NCBI RefSeq assembly: GCF_031157375.1
Contig: NZ_JAVIFV010000003.1
Coordinates: 880,001-944,000 of the forward strand
Length of the DNA: 64,000 nucleotides
Direction: 5' to 3'
From: Sphingosinicella sp. LHD-64
Lineage (GTDB): Bacteria; Pseudomonadota; Alphaproteobacteria; Sphingomonadales; Sphingomonadaceae
Part shown: piece after piece, positions 53,916 through 63,569 of the stretch
Layout of the letters: the number at the start of each line of letters is the position of its first letter
Numbering within the stretch: the first letter of the stretch is position 1
Made by a program: the position numbers and the translations under genes
The notes under the pieces: generated by a model
Seen by the model: the letters and a program-made list of their open reading frames with translations, nothing else
What the model was told of the DNA's origin: nothing
Database searches by the model: none

Positions 53916-55505
53916 ATGACCGACGTGAGGATCACGCGCGCGCTGCTCTCCGTTTCCGACAAGACCGGCCTCGCCGAACTGGGCCGGGCCCTCGCCCGCC
54001 ACGGCGTCGACCTGATCTCGACCGGCGGCACCGCCGGGGCATTGCGCGACGCGGGCCTCGACGTGCGCGACATTTCGGACCTCACCGGCCTTCCGGAAAT
54101 GATGGACGGCCGGGTGAAGACACTTCATCCCAAGGTCCATGGCGGCCTGCTCGCCGTCCGCGACGACCCCGCCCATGCCAAGGCGATGACGGATCACGAC
54201 ATCGGCCCGATCGACCTCGTCGTCGTCAATCTCTACCCGTTCGCCGAGACCGTCGCCAAGGGCGCCGAGCGCGACGAGATCATCGAGAATATCGACATCG
54301 GCGGCCCGTCGATGGTCCGCTCGGCCGCGAAGAACCATGCCTATGTCGCCATCGTCACCGATCCGGCCGACTATGGCGAGTTGATCACCGCGCTCGAGGC
54401 CAGTGGCGGCATGACGTCATCGGATCTGCGCAAGCGCCTTGCCGCCAAGGCGTTCGCTGCAACCGCCGCCTATGACGGGATGATCGCGAGCTGGTTCGGC
54501 TTCGCCGACCAGGGGCAGCTGTTTCCGGAGACGCTGCCGCTGACCCTGAAGCGCAGCGCCGAGCTGCGTTACGGCGAGAATCCGCACCAGAAGGCCGCCT
54601 TCTACACCGCCACCGGCCCGGCGGCGCGCGGCATCGGCCAGGCCCGGCAGGTGCAGGGCAAGGAGCTGTCCTATAACAATTACAACGACGCCGATGCCGC
54701 GCTCGAGCTGGTTGCCGAGTTCCGCGACACCGCGCCGACCTGCGTCATCGTCAAGCACGCCAATCCCTGCGGCGTGGCCACCGCCGCGACCCTGAACGCG
54801 GCCTATGAGGCGGCCTTCGCCTGCGACAGCGTCTCGGCCTTCGGTGGCATCATCGCGGTCAACCGCGCGCTCGATGCGGCGACCGCGCAGGCGATCGCCG
54901 GCATCTTCACCGAGGTCGTCGTCGCCCCCGACGCCGACGACGCCGCGCTCGCCGTCTTCGCCGCGAAGAAGAATCTCCGCCTGCTTCTGACCGGCGAGCT
55001 GCCCGATCCGGCGCGAGGCGGCCTCCAGGCCAAGTCGATCGCCGGCGGTTGGCTGGTCCAGAGCCGCGACAACGGCCGGATCGTTGCCGAGGACCTCAAG
55101 GTCGTGACGAAGCGCCCCCCGACGGACGGTGAGCTGGCCGACTGCCTGTTCGCCTGGACCGTCGCCAAGCATGTGAAGTCGAACGCCATCGTCTATGCGA
55201 AGGACGGCGCCACCGCCGGCATCGGGGCCGGCCAGATGAACCGCCTCGAATCCTCGCGCATCGCCGCCTGGAAGGCCCGGGACGCGGCTGAAAAGGCCGG
55301 CTGGCCCGCGCCGCGCACGATCGGCTCGGTGGTCGCCTCGGATGCCTTCTTCCCCTTCCCGGATGGCTTGCTGACCGCCGCCGAAGCAGGCGCCACCGCC
55401 GTGATCCAGCCTGGTGGCTCGATCCGCGACGCGGAGGTCATCGCCGCCGCCGACGAAGCCGGCCTGGCGATGGTCTTCACCGGCGCGCGCCACTTCCGAC
55501 ACTGA
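53916..55505 (+). CDS. purH: Bifunctional AICAR formyltransferase/IMP cyclohydrolase
   Basis: A 529-residue enzyme for the last two steps of IMP synthesis. The N-terminal cyclohydrolase domain has [11 protein letters not shown] and [15 protein letters not shown]; the C-terminal formyltransferase domain has [13 protein letters not shown] and the catalytic KHANPCGVA (Lys-His) and ends in FTGARHFRH. Length normal. Ribosome site AAGGA is at 53904-53908. Confidence 0.96.
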   Translation: MTDVRITRALLSVSDKTGLAELGRALARHGVDLISTGGTAGALRDAGLDVRDISDLTGLPEMMDGRVKTLHPKVHGGLLAVRDDPAHAKAMTDHDIGPIDLVVVNLYPFAETVAKGAERDEIIENIDIGGPSMVRSAAKNHAYVAIVTDPADYGELITALEASGGMTSSDLRKRLAAKAFAATAAYDGMIASWFGFADQGQLFPETLPLTLKRSAELRYGENPHQKAAFYTATGPAARGIGQARQVQGKELSYNNYNDADAALELVAEFRDTAPTCVIVKHANPCGVATAATLNAAYEAAFACDSVSAFGGIIAVNRALDAATAQAIAGIFTEVVVAPDADDAALAVFAAKKNLRLLLTGELPDPARGGLQAKSIAGGWLVQSRDNGRIVAEDLKVVTKRPPTDGELADCLFAWTVAKHVKSNAIVYAKDGATAGIGAGQMNRLESSRIAAWKARDAAEKAGWPAPRTIGSVVASDAFFPFPDGLLTAAEAGATAVIQPGGSIRDAEVIAAADEAGLAMVFTGARHFRH

Positions 55506-55530
55506 GCGGCCGTTCCCGGATTGCTCGGGC

Positions 55531-57051
55531 CTATTTTTCCGGCGGCAAAGCCGGTGTTTCGTCCGCTTCATGCTTGCGAAACAGCGCCCGGTCCTCGCTG
55601 GTGAACCCGCGCCGCCAGACGATATAGCCGAACGTGCCGAGGATCAGCGGGATGCCGAACACCAGCTCGCTCCATTCGTAGCGGCGCGGCAGTGCGGTGA
55701 AGACATAGCCGATCACCGTCGCCGCGGCCGCCGCCCAGACGAGCGGCCAGCGCCAGCCCTGCACCGGCGCGCCGAGCAGTCGCGACAGCAGGTTCGCCTT
55801 CATCACCGACGCGAAGCCGAGTGCCAGCGTGAGGGCAATCGCCGCGCCCGCGGCCTGGAAGGCCTGCGACCAGCCCAACTCACGCATGGCGAGGATGATG
55901 GCGACGGTCAGCACCGCCTGCACGCCCAGCATCGCCATGGAAATGAGCAGGTTGCGGTGGCGCGCGATGTACACCAGCGCCGCCTCGGATACGACGGCCG
56001 TCGCAGCTACGACTTCGGCGAGGAGCAGGAAGGCGAGCGCGCCGGTGCCGCCGACGAACTGCGGACCGACTAGCCCCATCACCGCCTCGCCGGGGATACC
56101 AAGGGCGAGGCCGATCCCGGCCTGGGCGGCGATGATCCAGAAGCCGACCTGGCGGACCTGCTTCGCGACCGCCTGCTTGTCGTCCTCGGCGAGCTTCTGG
56201 GTGATGACCGGCGCGAGGATCGGATCGAAGCTGGTCTTAAGCTTCTGCGGCAGCGAGGCGACCTGCTGGGCGATATAGTAGACGCCGACCCAATAGGGCG
56301 CGACGAACAGGCCGAGGATGGCGATGTCGAGCCGGCGCGAGCCCCATTCGATCGCATCGGCCGCGGCGAGCGGCACGTTGCGCCGCGCCACCGCCAGGAT
56401 CTCGTCCGGCCGCGGCGTCCATCCCCGCGGCGCGCCGTAGCTGCGTCCCAGCCGCCAGAGCGCGGTCAGCAATCCGGCGACGATCGAGATGACATAGGCG
56501 ATGATCAGGCCGTCGCGCGACGACAGGAAGATCATTGCGAAGGCGGCGAGGCTGATCGTCCACGGTTCGACGATGGCGCGGACATGGACGGTCGAGGCGA
56601 CGTCATGGCGGTAGGCGAGCGCGGCCAGCGCCACGTCCGCCCCGGCGATCCCGAAGATGACCAGCGGCAGCAGCCATTCGGCGCCACGTATGTCGTTGGC
56701 CGGGAACATCGCCTGCGGAAAGAGCATGAGGGCGCCGCTCGCCAGTGCCGAGGCGATGAAGGCGGCCAGCAGCCCATCCCAGACCACCCAGACGTGCGGT
56801 TTCTCGGTCGTCGCGAGCTGCTGGGCAAGGCCGCGCTTCAGGCCGATCGTCGCGAGCTGCGCGGCAAGCTCGATGACGATGATCGCATAAGCAAACCGCC
56901 CGAGCAGCTCCGGCCCATAATAACGCCCGGCGATGAACAGGAAGGGCAGCCGCGCAACGAGGCGCAGCAGGAAGCCGAGGAAGTTGGTCCGCCCGCCCTT
57001 CGCCAGCGCGGCGATGTCCTGATCGGTCTGCCCGGGGGCAGGCTCACTCAA
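55531..57051 (-). CDS. Oligosaccharide flippase-type (Wzx/MATE-like) membrane protein
   Basis: A 506-residue protein with about 12-14 hydrophobic segments in the pattern of polysaccharide flippases (opening [39 protein letters not shown]). It probably moves a lipid-linked glycan across the inner membrane, but no glycosyltransferase cluster is nearby, so the cargo is unknown. The ATG overlaps the polA stop (ATGA). Confidence 0.8.
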   Translation of the reverse strand: MSEPAPGQTDQDIAALAKGGRTNFLGFLLRLVARLPFLFIAGRYYGPELLGRFAYAIIVIELAAQLATIGLKRGLAQQLATTEKPHVWVVWDGLLAAFIASALASGALMLFPQAMFPANDIRGAEWLLPLVIFGIAGADVALAALAYRHDVASTVHVRAIVEPWTISLAAFAMIFLSSRDGLIIAYVISIVAGLLTALWRLGRSYGAPRGWTPRPDEILAVARRNVPLAAADAIEWGSRRLDIAILGLFVAPYWVGVYYIAQQVASLPQKLKTSFDPILAPVITQKLAEDDKQAVAKQVRQVGFWIIAAQAGIGLALGIPGEAVMGLVGPQFVGGTGALAFLLLAEVVAATAVVSEAALVYIARHRNLLISMAMLGVQAVLTVAIILAMRELGWSQAFQAAGAAIALTLALGFASVMKANLLSRLLGAPVQGWRWPLVWAAAAATVIGYVFTALPRRYEWSELVFGIPLILGTFGYIVWRRGFTSEDRALFRKHEADETPALPPEK

Positions 57052-59855
57052 TGCGCTTCGCCCCAGTTCGGCCCGGTGCCGATCTCGACACCGAGCGGCA
57101 CGCTCAGTTTGAACGCCGGCTCGGTGGCGCTCTCCATCACCCGGCGCACCACCGCCCTGGCCGGCTCAACCTTGTCCTCGGGCACTTCGAACACGAGCTC
57201 GTCATGGACCTGGAGCAGCATGCGCACCTCACCCAGCCCCTCGGCGTTCAGCGCCGGCCCCATCCGCGCCATCGCCCGCTTGATGATGTCGGCGGCCGTC
57301 CCCTGGATCGGCGCGTTGATGGCCGCGCGTTCGGCGCCCTGCCGCTCGTGCTGGACGGAGGAGTTGAGCCGCGGGAAATGCGTCTTGCGGCCGAACAGGG
57401 TGGTGGTGAAGCCGGTTTCCTTGGCGTGGGTCAGCGTGTCGCCGATATAGGCGCGGATGCCGGGGAAGCGCTCGAAATAGCGGTCGATGATCGCCTGCGC
57501 CTCGTCCGCCGTCACCTCCAGCCGCCCCGCCAGCCCCCAGCGCGAGATACCGTAGAGGATCGCGAAGTTGATCGTCTTTGCCGACGCGCGGGTGTCGCGG
57601 TTGACCTCGCCGAAAAGCTCCTGCGCGGTCATGTTGTGGATGTCCTCGCCCCGCTCGAACGCGGCGCGCAGCTGCGGCACGTCGCAGATATGGGCGGCGA
57701 GCCTGAGCTCGATCTGGCTGTAGTCGGCCGACATCATCACATGGCCCGGCTCGGCGATGAACGCGTCGCGGATGCGCCGGCCGATCTCGGTGCGGATCGG
57801 GATGTTCATCAGGTTGGGGTCGGTCGAGGCCAGCCGCCCGGTCTGCGCGCCGGAAAGGGAGTAGCTGGTGTGGACGCGACCAGTTGTCGCGTTGATCTGC
57901 TCCTGCAGCGCGTCAGTATAGGTACTCTTGAGCTTCGAGAGCTGCCGCCAGTCGAGGATCAGCCGCGCGATCGGCACCCCCTCGCGCCCCAGCCGCTCCA
58001 GCTCGGTGACGTCGGTCGACCAGGTGCCGGACTTGCCCTTGCGCCCGCCCGACAGGCCCATCCGGTTGAACAGGATGTCGCCCAGTTGCTGCGGCGAACC
58101 GATCGTGAAGCGCGTGCCGGCGGCCTCGTAGACCTGGTCCTCAAGTGCCGCGATCTGGGTGGTGAATTCGGCCGACAGCGATTTCAGCGCGTCGCTGTCG
58201 ACCTTGACCCCGCCCTGCTCCATCGCGCCGATGACGGACACCATCGGCCGGTCGACCATCTCGTAAACCCGCGTCACCTTCTCAAACGGCAGGCGCGCGC
58301 GGAAGCGCAGCCACAGGCGCAGCGCGACATCGGCATCCTCGGCGGCATATTCGGTCGCCTTGTCGACCGGCACCCTGTCGAAGGTGATCTGCTTCTGCCC
58401 CGTCCCGCACAGCGACTTGTAGGGGATGCATTCGTGGTCGAGATGCTTCTTCGCCAGATCGTCGAGCGCATGGCTGTTGAGGCCGCCTGCATCGAGGTTG
58501 AAGCTCATCACCAACGTATCGTCATAGGGCGCGAGATCGATCCCGCGCTGACGGAACACGACCCAGTCGAACTTGAGGTTGTGGCCGATCTTGAGGATCG
58601 CCTCCTCCTCGAGCAGCGGCTTCAGTCGTTCCAGCACCAGCGCCACGGGCAGCTGCGGCGGCCGCTCGTCGAACATGTCGCCGCCGCCATGCTCGAGCGG
58701 AATGTAGCAGGCCTTGTTGCAGTCGGTGGCGAGGCTGATCCCGACCAGCTTCGCGGTCACGCAGTCGCGCCCGTCCGTCTCGGTGTCGATCGCCACCAGC
58801 CCCTTCTCGCGGATCGCGGCGATCCACTGGTCCAGCGCCGCCTCGTCGGCCACCGTCTCGTAGAGCGACCGGTCAATCTTCGGCTCGGGCCGCACCTCGC
58901 GCTGAGTCACCGCCGGCGTCGCCACATTCGTGGCCGCAGGTGCGCCCGCCGCGGCACCCGCGCCGCCAGCCAGCCGGTTCAGCAGCGACTTGAAGCCATG
59001 ATGCTCGAGGAATTCCCTGAGCGGCTCCGGCGGGATTCCCTTCATCGCCAGCGCCTCGAGTGGCTCGGGAATCGGCGCGTCGCAGACCAGCTCGACCAGC
59101 CGGCGCGACAGCCGCGCCATCTCGGCATGCTCGATCAGGTTCGCCTTGAGCTTGGGCTTGGTGATCTCCTCGACATGGGCGAGCACGCCCTCGACGTCGC
59201 CATATTGCTGGATGAGCTGGGTCGCGGTCTTGGGTCCGACGCCCGGCACCCCCGGCACATTGTCGACGCTGTCGCCCATCAGCGCCAGCACCTCGCCGAC
59301 CTTCTCCGGGCCGACGCCGAACTTCTCGATCACCTCGGCGACGCCGATCCGGCGGTCGTTCATCGTGTCGAGCATGTCGACCTTGCCGTCCTCGACGAGC
59401 TGCATCAGGTCCTTGTCGGAGGAGACGATCGTCACCTTCCAGCCGGCCCTGACCGCCTCCTTGGCGTAGCAGGCGATGATGTCGTCCGCCTCCAGCCCGT
59501 CCTCCTCGATGCAGGGGATCGAGAAGGCGCGAGTCGCGTCGCGGATCAGCGGGAATTGCGGCACCAGCTCGGGCGGCGCCGGCGGCCGGTTCGCCTTATA
59601 CTGGTCGTACATCTGGTTGCGGTGGGTGCTTTCCGACGCGTCGAGGATCACCGCCAGATGGGTCGGCGCGCCCGCTCCTTCGACGCCGCCCGGGGCCGGC
59701 TTGTTGAGGCTCTCGGCGAGCTTCCACAGCATCGTCGTATAGCCATAGACGGCGCCGACATTGAGACCGTGCTTGTTGGTGAGCGGCGGCAGCCGGTGGA
59801 AGGCCCGGAAGATGTAGGACGAGCCGTCGACGAGATAGAGGTGCGGGGAGGACAT
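57048..59855 (-). CDS. polA: DNA polymerase I
   Basis: A 935-residue three-domain enzyme. The 5'-nuclease domain (1-290) has LVDGSSYIFRAFH and GVGPKTATQLIQQYG; the 3'-5' exonuclease domain has intact acidic residues (VAIDTETDGRD, GHNLKFDWVVF, YAAEDADVALRL), so proofreading is retained; the polymerase domain has MMSADYSQIELRLAAH, AKTINFAILYG and LQVHDELVFEVP. It processes Okazaki fragments and repair gaps. Cotranscribed with the flippase gene. Confidence 0.96.
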   Translation of the reverse strand: MSSPHLYLVDGSSYIFRAFHRLPPLTNKHGLNVGAVYGYTTMLWKLAESLNKPAPGGVEGAGAPTHLAVILDASESTHRNQMYDQYKANRPPAPPELVPQFPLIRDATRAFSIPCIEEDGLEADDIIACYAKEAVRAGWKVTIVSSDKDLMQLVEDGKVDMLDTMNDRRIGVAEVIEKFGVGPEKVGEVLALMGDSVDNVPGVPGVGPKTATQLIQQYGDVEGVLAHVEEITKPKLKANLIEHAEMARLSRRLVELVCDAPIPEPLEALAMKGIPPEPLREFLEHHGFKSLLNRLAGGAGAAAGAPAATNVATPAVTQREVRPEPKIDRSLYETVADEAALDQWIAAIREKGLVAIDTETDGRDCVTAKLVGISLATDCNKACYIPLEHGGGDMFDERPPQLPVALVLERLKPLLEEEAILKIGHNLKFDWVVFRQRGIDLAPYDDTLVMSFNLDAGGLNSHALDDLAKKHLDHECIPYKSLCGTGQKQITFDRVPVDKATEYAAEDADVALRLWLRFRARLPFEKVTRVYEMVDRPMVSVIGAMEQGGVKVDSDALKSLSAEFTTQIAALEDQVYEAAGTRFTIGSPQQLGDILFNRMGLSGGRKGKSGTWSTDVTELERLGREGVPIARLILDWRQLSKLKSTYTDALQEQINATTGRVHTSYSLSGAQTGRLASTDPNLMNIPIRTEIGRRIRDAFIAEPGHVMMSADYSQIELRLAAHICDVPQLRAAFERGEDIHNMTAQELFGEVNRDTRASAKTINFAILYGISRWGLAGRLEVTADEAQAIIDRYFERFPGIRAYIGDTLTHAKETGFTTTLFGRKTHFPRLNSSVQHERQGAERAAINAPIQGTAADIIKRAMARMGPALNAEGLGEVRMLLQVHDELVFEVPEDKVEPARAVVRRVMESATEPAFKLSVPLGVEIGTGPNWGEAH

Positions 59856-59932
59856 GCGCGTTGTCTAGCCTTTGCCGCGAAAGCCGTGAAGGGTAAGGCT
59901 GCGTTCAACCAGCCGATCCTAGGAGACATGGG

Positions 59933-60772
59933 ATGAAACGCAGGGATTTCATCCTGTTGGGCACCGTCTTCGCGCTGACCGGGCTTGCCGTCCCGGCCGC
60001 CGCGCAACGCTTCCGGCCGACCCGCTTCTCGGCTCAGGTGCGGGGGCGCGGGCCCGATGTGATCCTGATTCCGGGTCTGACTTCGGGCCGCGACGTCTGG
60101 GCCGGCACCGTCGCCGCCGTCCCCGGCTACCGCTATCACCTCCTCCAGGTCGCGGGCTTCGCCGGCGAGCCGGCGGGCGCCAACCGCACCGGCCCGCTCG
60201 TCCGCCCGCTCGCCGACGAGATTATCCGCTACATCGAGATGCACGGCCTGCGCCGTCCCGCCATCGTCGGTCATTCGATGGGCGGGGCGCTCGCCATGAT
60301 GATCGCGGCGCGCCGGCCGGAGCTGCCCGGGCGGATCATGGTCGTCGATATGCTGCCCCAGCCCGCCGGCCTGCTCGGCGGCACCGCCACCGGCTGGGGG
60401 CCGCTCGCCCGCAGCCTCGGATCGATGATGGAGACGCCCGGCGGCCGCCAGCTCTTCGCCAATCTGATGGGCGCGTTCAGTCCGCCCGGCGCGCCGAACC
60501 GCCGCAGCGATCCCGATGTGGTCGGCCGCGCGATGAGCGAGCTCACCTCGACCGATCTCACGCCCCAGCTCCCCCGCATCCGCGCGCCGATGACGGTGGT
60601 CTACGGTTCGGCCGACCCGCGCGGGCGCGCCGCCGTCGATCGGGAATTCGCGACAGCCTATGCACCCGCCCGCAGCGCGCGGCTGGTTCGCATCGACGGC
60701 GCTGGCCACATGGTAATGCTCGACCAGCCGGCCCGTTTCCAGCGCGCGCTGAGGACGTTCCTCAGCGGCTAG
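59933..60772 (+). CDS. Exported alpha/beta hydrolase
   Basis: A 279-residue protein starting MKRRDFILLG, a twin-Lys/Arg signal peptide ending near PAAAQ. The hydrolase domain has the nucleophile elbow GHSMGG (Ser near residue 116), VVYGSADPRGR and the catalytic His in DGAGHMVM. Probably a periplasmic esterase or lipase-like enzyme; substrate unknown. Divergent from polA (77 bp) and overlapping the VOC pseudogene at its end. Confidence 0.85.
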   Translation: MKRRDFILLGTVFALTGLAVPAAAQRFRPTRFSAQVRGRGPDVILIPGLTSGRDVWAGTVAAVPGYRYHLLQVAGFAGEPAGANRTGPLVRPLADEIIRYIEMHGLRRPAIVGHSMGGALAMMIAARRPELPGRIMVVDMLPQPAGLLGGTATGWGPLARSLGSMMETPGGRQLFANLMGAFSPPGAPNRRSDPDVVGRAMSELTSTDLTPQLPRIRAPMTVVYGSADPRGRAAVDREFATAYAPARSARLVRIDGAGHMVMLDQPARFQRALRTFLSG

Positions 60773-61108
60773 GCCGCCATCGCCGCCACGGGGGCGTGGC
60801 AGACGAACTCGATCAGCCGGCCGTCCGGATCGCGGAAGAAGCCGGCATAATAGCTCGGGTGAATGTGCGGCATCACAGCCGGCGCGCGGTCGAGCCGGTG
60901 CCCCGCAACGACGCCCGCCATATGGATCGCATCGATCGTCGCGCGACGGCGCGCCCGCGCCGATGAAGAAGTCGAGCCGGCTGCCCACGCCGAAACCCTT
61001 GACCGGCCCGTCCAGCTTCAGCGCGTAGCCGAGCGGCGCCAGGAGGTCGGCATAGAAGCGGACGTGGGCATCCACGTCGCGGATACGGATCTCGATATGG
61101 TCGATCAT
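60769..61108 (-). pseudogene. Frameshifted VOC (glyoxalase-fold) protein gene
   Basis: The N-terminal half (MIDHIEIRIRDVDAHVRFYA ... SRLDFFIGAGA) reads from ATG 61108 in one frame. The C-terminal half (RATIDAIHMAGVVAGHRL ... SYYAGFFRDPDGRLIEFVCHA, then stop at 60769) is in another. The two meet around 60945-60965, where about 20-25 bp typical of the family (the HVAF strand) seem missing. The total length is not a multiple of three for an intact gene. The start overlaps the stop of the PLP-enzyme remnant (ATGA), implying a former operon. Confidence 0.8.
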
Positions 61109-61866
61109 TTCCGGGTCTCCTCAGACATTGCCGCCGCACAGGGGGACGGCGATCCGTTTGCCCCGCCAGCGCGGTCCGGATCGGCGATCAGGGCGGCGAG
61201 GCCGGCCGCGCTGGCCGGTTCGACGACGAGGTCCAGCACCTCGCCGAGCAGCGCCATCGCGGTCCGGATATGGTCGTCCGCGACGAGCACGACATCGTCG
61301 ATCACCGCGCGGACCGCCGGGATGGCCGAGGGGATCGGCACACGAACCGCGATACCGTCGGCGATCGTGTCGGCGGTCGCGGTCTCGATCACCCGGCCGG
61401 TCCGCACGGATTCCGCCATGGCCGGCGCGCGGCGCGCGGCGGCCGCCGCCGTCTCCACGCCGGGCAAGGCATGCTTGGCCCAGCACCCCGTGCCGGTGGC
61501 GAGCGCGCCGTTGCCGAGCGGCACGATCAGCGCGTCGAAGGCGCCGGCCTCGGTGATCTCCCGCGCCAGCGTCCCGGCGCCCTCGGCGATCGCGGCATGG
61601 GCACCGTCCTCGACATAGAACAGCCCTTCCGCGGCCGCATGAGCCTCCGCTTCGGCCTTGGCCGCGTCATAGTCCTCGCCCGCGAGCTTCACGGTCGCGC
61701 CGAGCCGGCGCATCGCCGCGATCTTCGCCGGCACGGCATGGCGCGAGGCGAAGACGGTGAGCGCGAAGCCATGTCCGCGCGCGGCCCAGGCGAGGCCCTG
61801 CCCGAAATTGCCCGCCGACGCGCAAAACCAGGGCCGGCCGGAGAGCCGGGCCGCGAAATTGCACCT
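61105..61866 (-). pseudogene. 5'-truncated threonine dehydratase-like PLP enzyme gene
   Basis: The frame encodes SAGNFGQGLAWAARGHGFALTVFASRHAVPAKIAAMRRLGATV onward to the C-terminus, the fold-type II pattern of threonine/serine dehydratases, including the PLP phosphate-binding glycine segment PLGNGALATGTG. The first 60-80 residues, including the PLP-binding lysine (FKxRGA), are missing: an in-frame TGA lies at 61867-61869 and the sequence beyond is unrelated. A GTG at 61734 could start a 209-residue fragment, but it would be inactive. Confidence 0.8.
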
Positions 61867-62028
61867 TCACAGCCGAAGCGGGGGATTTACAGTCCCTTGA
61901 GTTCACTCATACCCAGCCCGTCCGCAACTGACGGGCATGAAACCCGTCAAGCAGACGGACAATATCGGGCGGTGACTTCAATCCGGAACATGGCGTGGTC
62001 CATTCGGAACGCTCGTGCCTCTAGATGA
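61867..62028. other. Unexplained junction region with hairpins and tRNA-Tyr-like fragment
   Basis: 162 bp between a truncated gene and the NTF2-like gene. The minus strand contains GAG-TGAA-CTC (61898-61907) next to GGGA-CTGTAAA-TCCC (61882-61896), resembling D and anticodon arms of a tRNA with GTA anticodon, but no acceptor or T arm follows. TGACGGG/CCCGTCA (61929-61935, 61943-61949) forms another hairpin. No gene is seen. Possibly a scar of a deletion or of an element that left. Confidence 0.4.
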
Positions 62029-62511
62029 TCAGTCGATCAGGCCGTTATCGCGGAGGACCTGACGCTCATCGCCGGTGATCCAGGCGAAGACCTTCGGCGT
62101 CCCATCGCGAATCTGGAGCAGGTAAATGTTGGTGAAGGGGATTTCCTTGCCGCCCTTGTAGCGGGCGACCCAGTCGACATGGGCCATGGCGTGGTGGTCG
62201 TCGAGGTCGGTGACCCTGACATCGGCGACGTCCATCGCAAGCGTGCCGATCCTGCGATAATATTTGATGCCGCGCGGGATCATCAGGCGGAAGAGGAGGC
62301 CGTTGCGGCCGCCCGCGACGCCGTTGGGATCGGCGCCCACGAAATAGCGGGCGAAGGCCTCGCGCGTCCCCGTGACGTCAATCTTCGACGGGTCGGCGAG
62401 GGCGTCGTTCATGCGCTGCGCATAGGCCGCGAAGAAGGGCCGGATCAGCGCCTCATGCGAGCGCCCTGGCGCGCTTGCCGATGTGCCCGAGGTCTTCGAC
62501 GAAGCGGGCAT
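62029..62511 (-). CDS. SnoaL/NTF2-like domain protein
   Basis: A 160-residue protein with an NTF2-like cone fold: HEALIRPFFAAYAQRMNDAL (helix), then strands YYRRIGTLAMDVADVRVTDLDDHHAMAHVDWVARY and IYLLQIRDGTPKVFAWITGDE. Function unknown. ATG 62511 has GGAAGAGG upstream, inside the end of the uracil-DNA glycosylase gene, giving a 59-bp overlap; the conserved helix starts before the next ATG (62412), which supports the longer form. Confidence 0.7.
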   Translation of the reverse strand: MPASSKTSGTSASAPGRSHEALIRPFFAAYAQRMNDALADPSKIDVTGTREAFARYFVGADPNGVAGGRNGLLFRLMIPRGIKYYRRIGTLAMDVADVRVTDLDDHHAMAHVDWVARYKGGKEIPFTNIYLLQIRDGTPKVFAWITGDERQVLRDNGLID

Positions 62512-63559
62512 ATTCCTCTTCCTTGTTGTCGCGGACGCGGAGCAGGAAGCTCGGATGCACTGTCACCCAGGCCTCGCCGACATCAGCGAGCGCATGGCCC
62601 TTGCCGCGCAGCGCCGAGATCGTCACCGCCTTACCGAACAGCGATCGGGCCGCGGTGGCGCCGAGGGCGACGGTGAGCTCGGGCCGGATCAGCGCCAGCT
62701 CCTGCTGGATCCACGAGCGGCAGGCGGCGATCTCCCCGCCGTTCGGCTTCTCGTGAATGCGACGCTTGCCGCGGCGGACGAACTTGAAATGCTTGACCGC
62801 ATTGGTGACGTAGGTGCGCTTGCGATCGATCCCGGCCTCGGCCAAGGCTTTGTCGAAGAGCTGACCAGCGGGGCCGACGAAGGGCTTCCCAGCGAGATCC
62901 TCCTGATCGCCCGGCTGCTCCCCGACGAAGACGATGCTCGCACCGAGCGGCCCCTCGCCGAACACCGTTTGCGTCGCATGCTTGTAGAGATCGCAGCGGG
63001 TGCAGTGCGCCGCCTCGGCGCACACCGATTCCCATCTCTTCGTCACATTGCCGCCGGCCATCTCGGCGACCGAGGCGGCGACCATCTGCGTCTCCCACGC
63101 CTGCGCACCTGCAATCAGGTCCGGCATCAACGCTGTCTCGGACATGTTTTTCCATTCGTCCTCGCCCGGTTCGCAGAGCTGCGGGAAAGCGCGCGTCTTG
63201 TGCATGTCACGGCGGACCGCGCGCGCCATCAGCTCAAGCCGGCGCAGCAGCGGATCGGCAGCGTCCTCCATCGCCCGCGGATTGTCGCGCAGACGGCAAA
63301 GGAAGGCATAGAGGAGCGAGAAGCGTTCCGGGTCGCGATGACGGATCACCGTGCGGGCGAGGTCGACGAACGGGCGTGGCACAGAAAAGGCGCCTTCCGC
63401 GGCTGGCGGAGCCGGGGCGGGCGCCATGTTGAAAAGATCGACTTCGCTTTCGACCTGCCACAACACCTCTTCCGGCGCCGCATGGACCAGGGCGAGGGCG
63501 CGGGCCGCGCTGCGCCAGCCGTCGAAATCATCCTCGGCGGCGAGGCGGACCGTGCGGAT
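62453..63559 (-). CDS. UdgX-type uracil-DNA glycosylase with degraded DUF4130 N-terminus
   Basis: The C-terminal about 200 residues are a 4Fe-4S uracil-DNA glycosylase: C155-x2-C158 (HCTRCDL), GEQPGDQEDLAGKPFVGPAGQ and the KRRIH loop (H238 counted from GTG 63466) diagnostic of UdgX, whose His links covalently to the abasic site. The N-terminal part matches DUF4130, usually fused to it. DUF4130-like residues (VRLAAEDDFDGWRSAARAL) extend upstream of GTG 63466 to an ATC at 63559, but no standard start is present there. The middle of DUF4130 also seems missing (HKTRAF jumps to EWKNMSETALMPDLI). Confidence 0.78.
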   Translation of the reverse strand: MRTVRLAAEDDFDGWRSAARALALVHAAPEEVLWQVESEVDLFNMAPAPAPPAAEGAFSVPRPFVDLARTVIRHRDPERFSLLYAFLCRLRDNPRAMEDAADPLLRRLELMARAVRRDMHKTRAFPQLCEPGEDEWKNMSETALMPDLIAGAQAWETQMVAASVAEMAGGNVTKRWESVCAEAAHCTRCDLYKHATQTVFGEGPLGASIVFVGEQPGDQEDLAGKPFVGPAGQLFDKALAEAGIDRKRTYVTNAVKHFKFVRRGKRRIHEKPNGGEIAACRSWIQQELALIRPELTVALGATAARSLFGKAVTISALRGKGHALADVGEAWVTVHPSFLLRVRDNKEEEYARFVEDLGHIGKRARALA

Positions 63560-63569
63560 CGGCCCGCGT

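Noticed and set aside
57051-59936. A 961-codon open frame on the plus strand opposite polA, and similar long frames opposite leuS (25966-28668), PBP1A (3066-5288) and rho (15721-17208).
   Set aside because: They mirror a well-supported gene, are rich in Arg/Asp/His/Gly as expected from GC-rich antisense, and show no domain. They are by-products of codon bias.
61840-61920. A functional tRNA-Tyr gene on the minus strand.
   Set aside because: D-like and anticodon-like arms are present, but no acceptor stem, no proper T arm and no CCA; reported only as a possible remnant.
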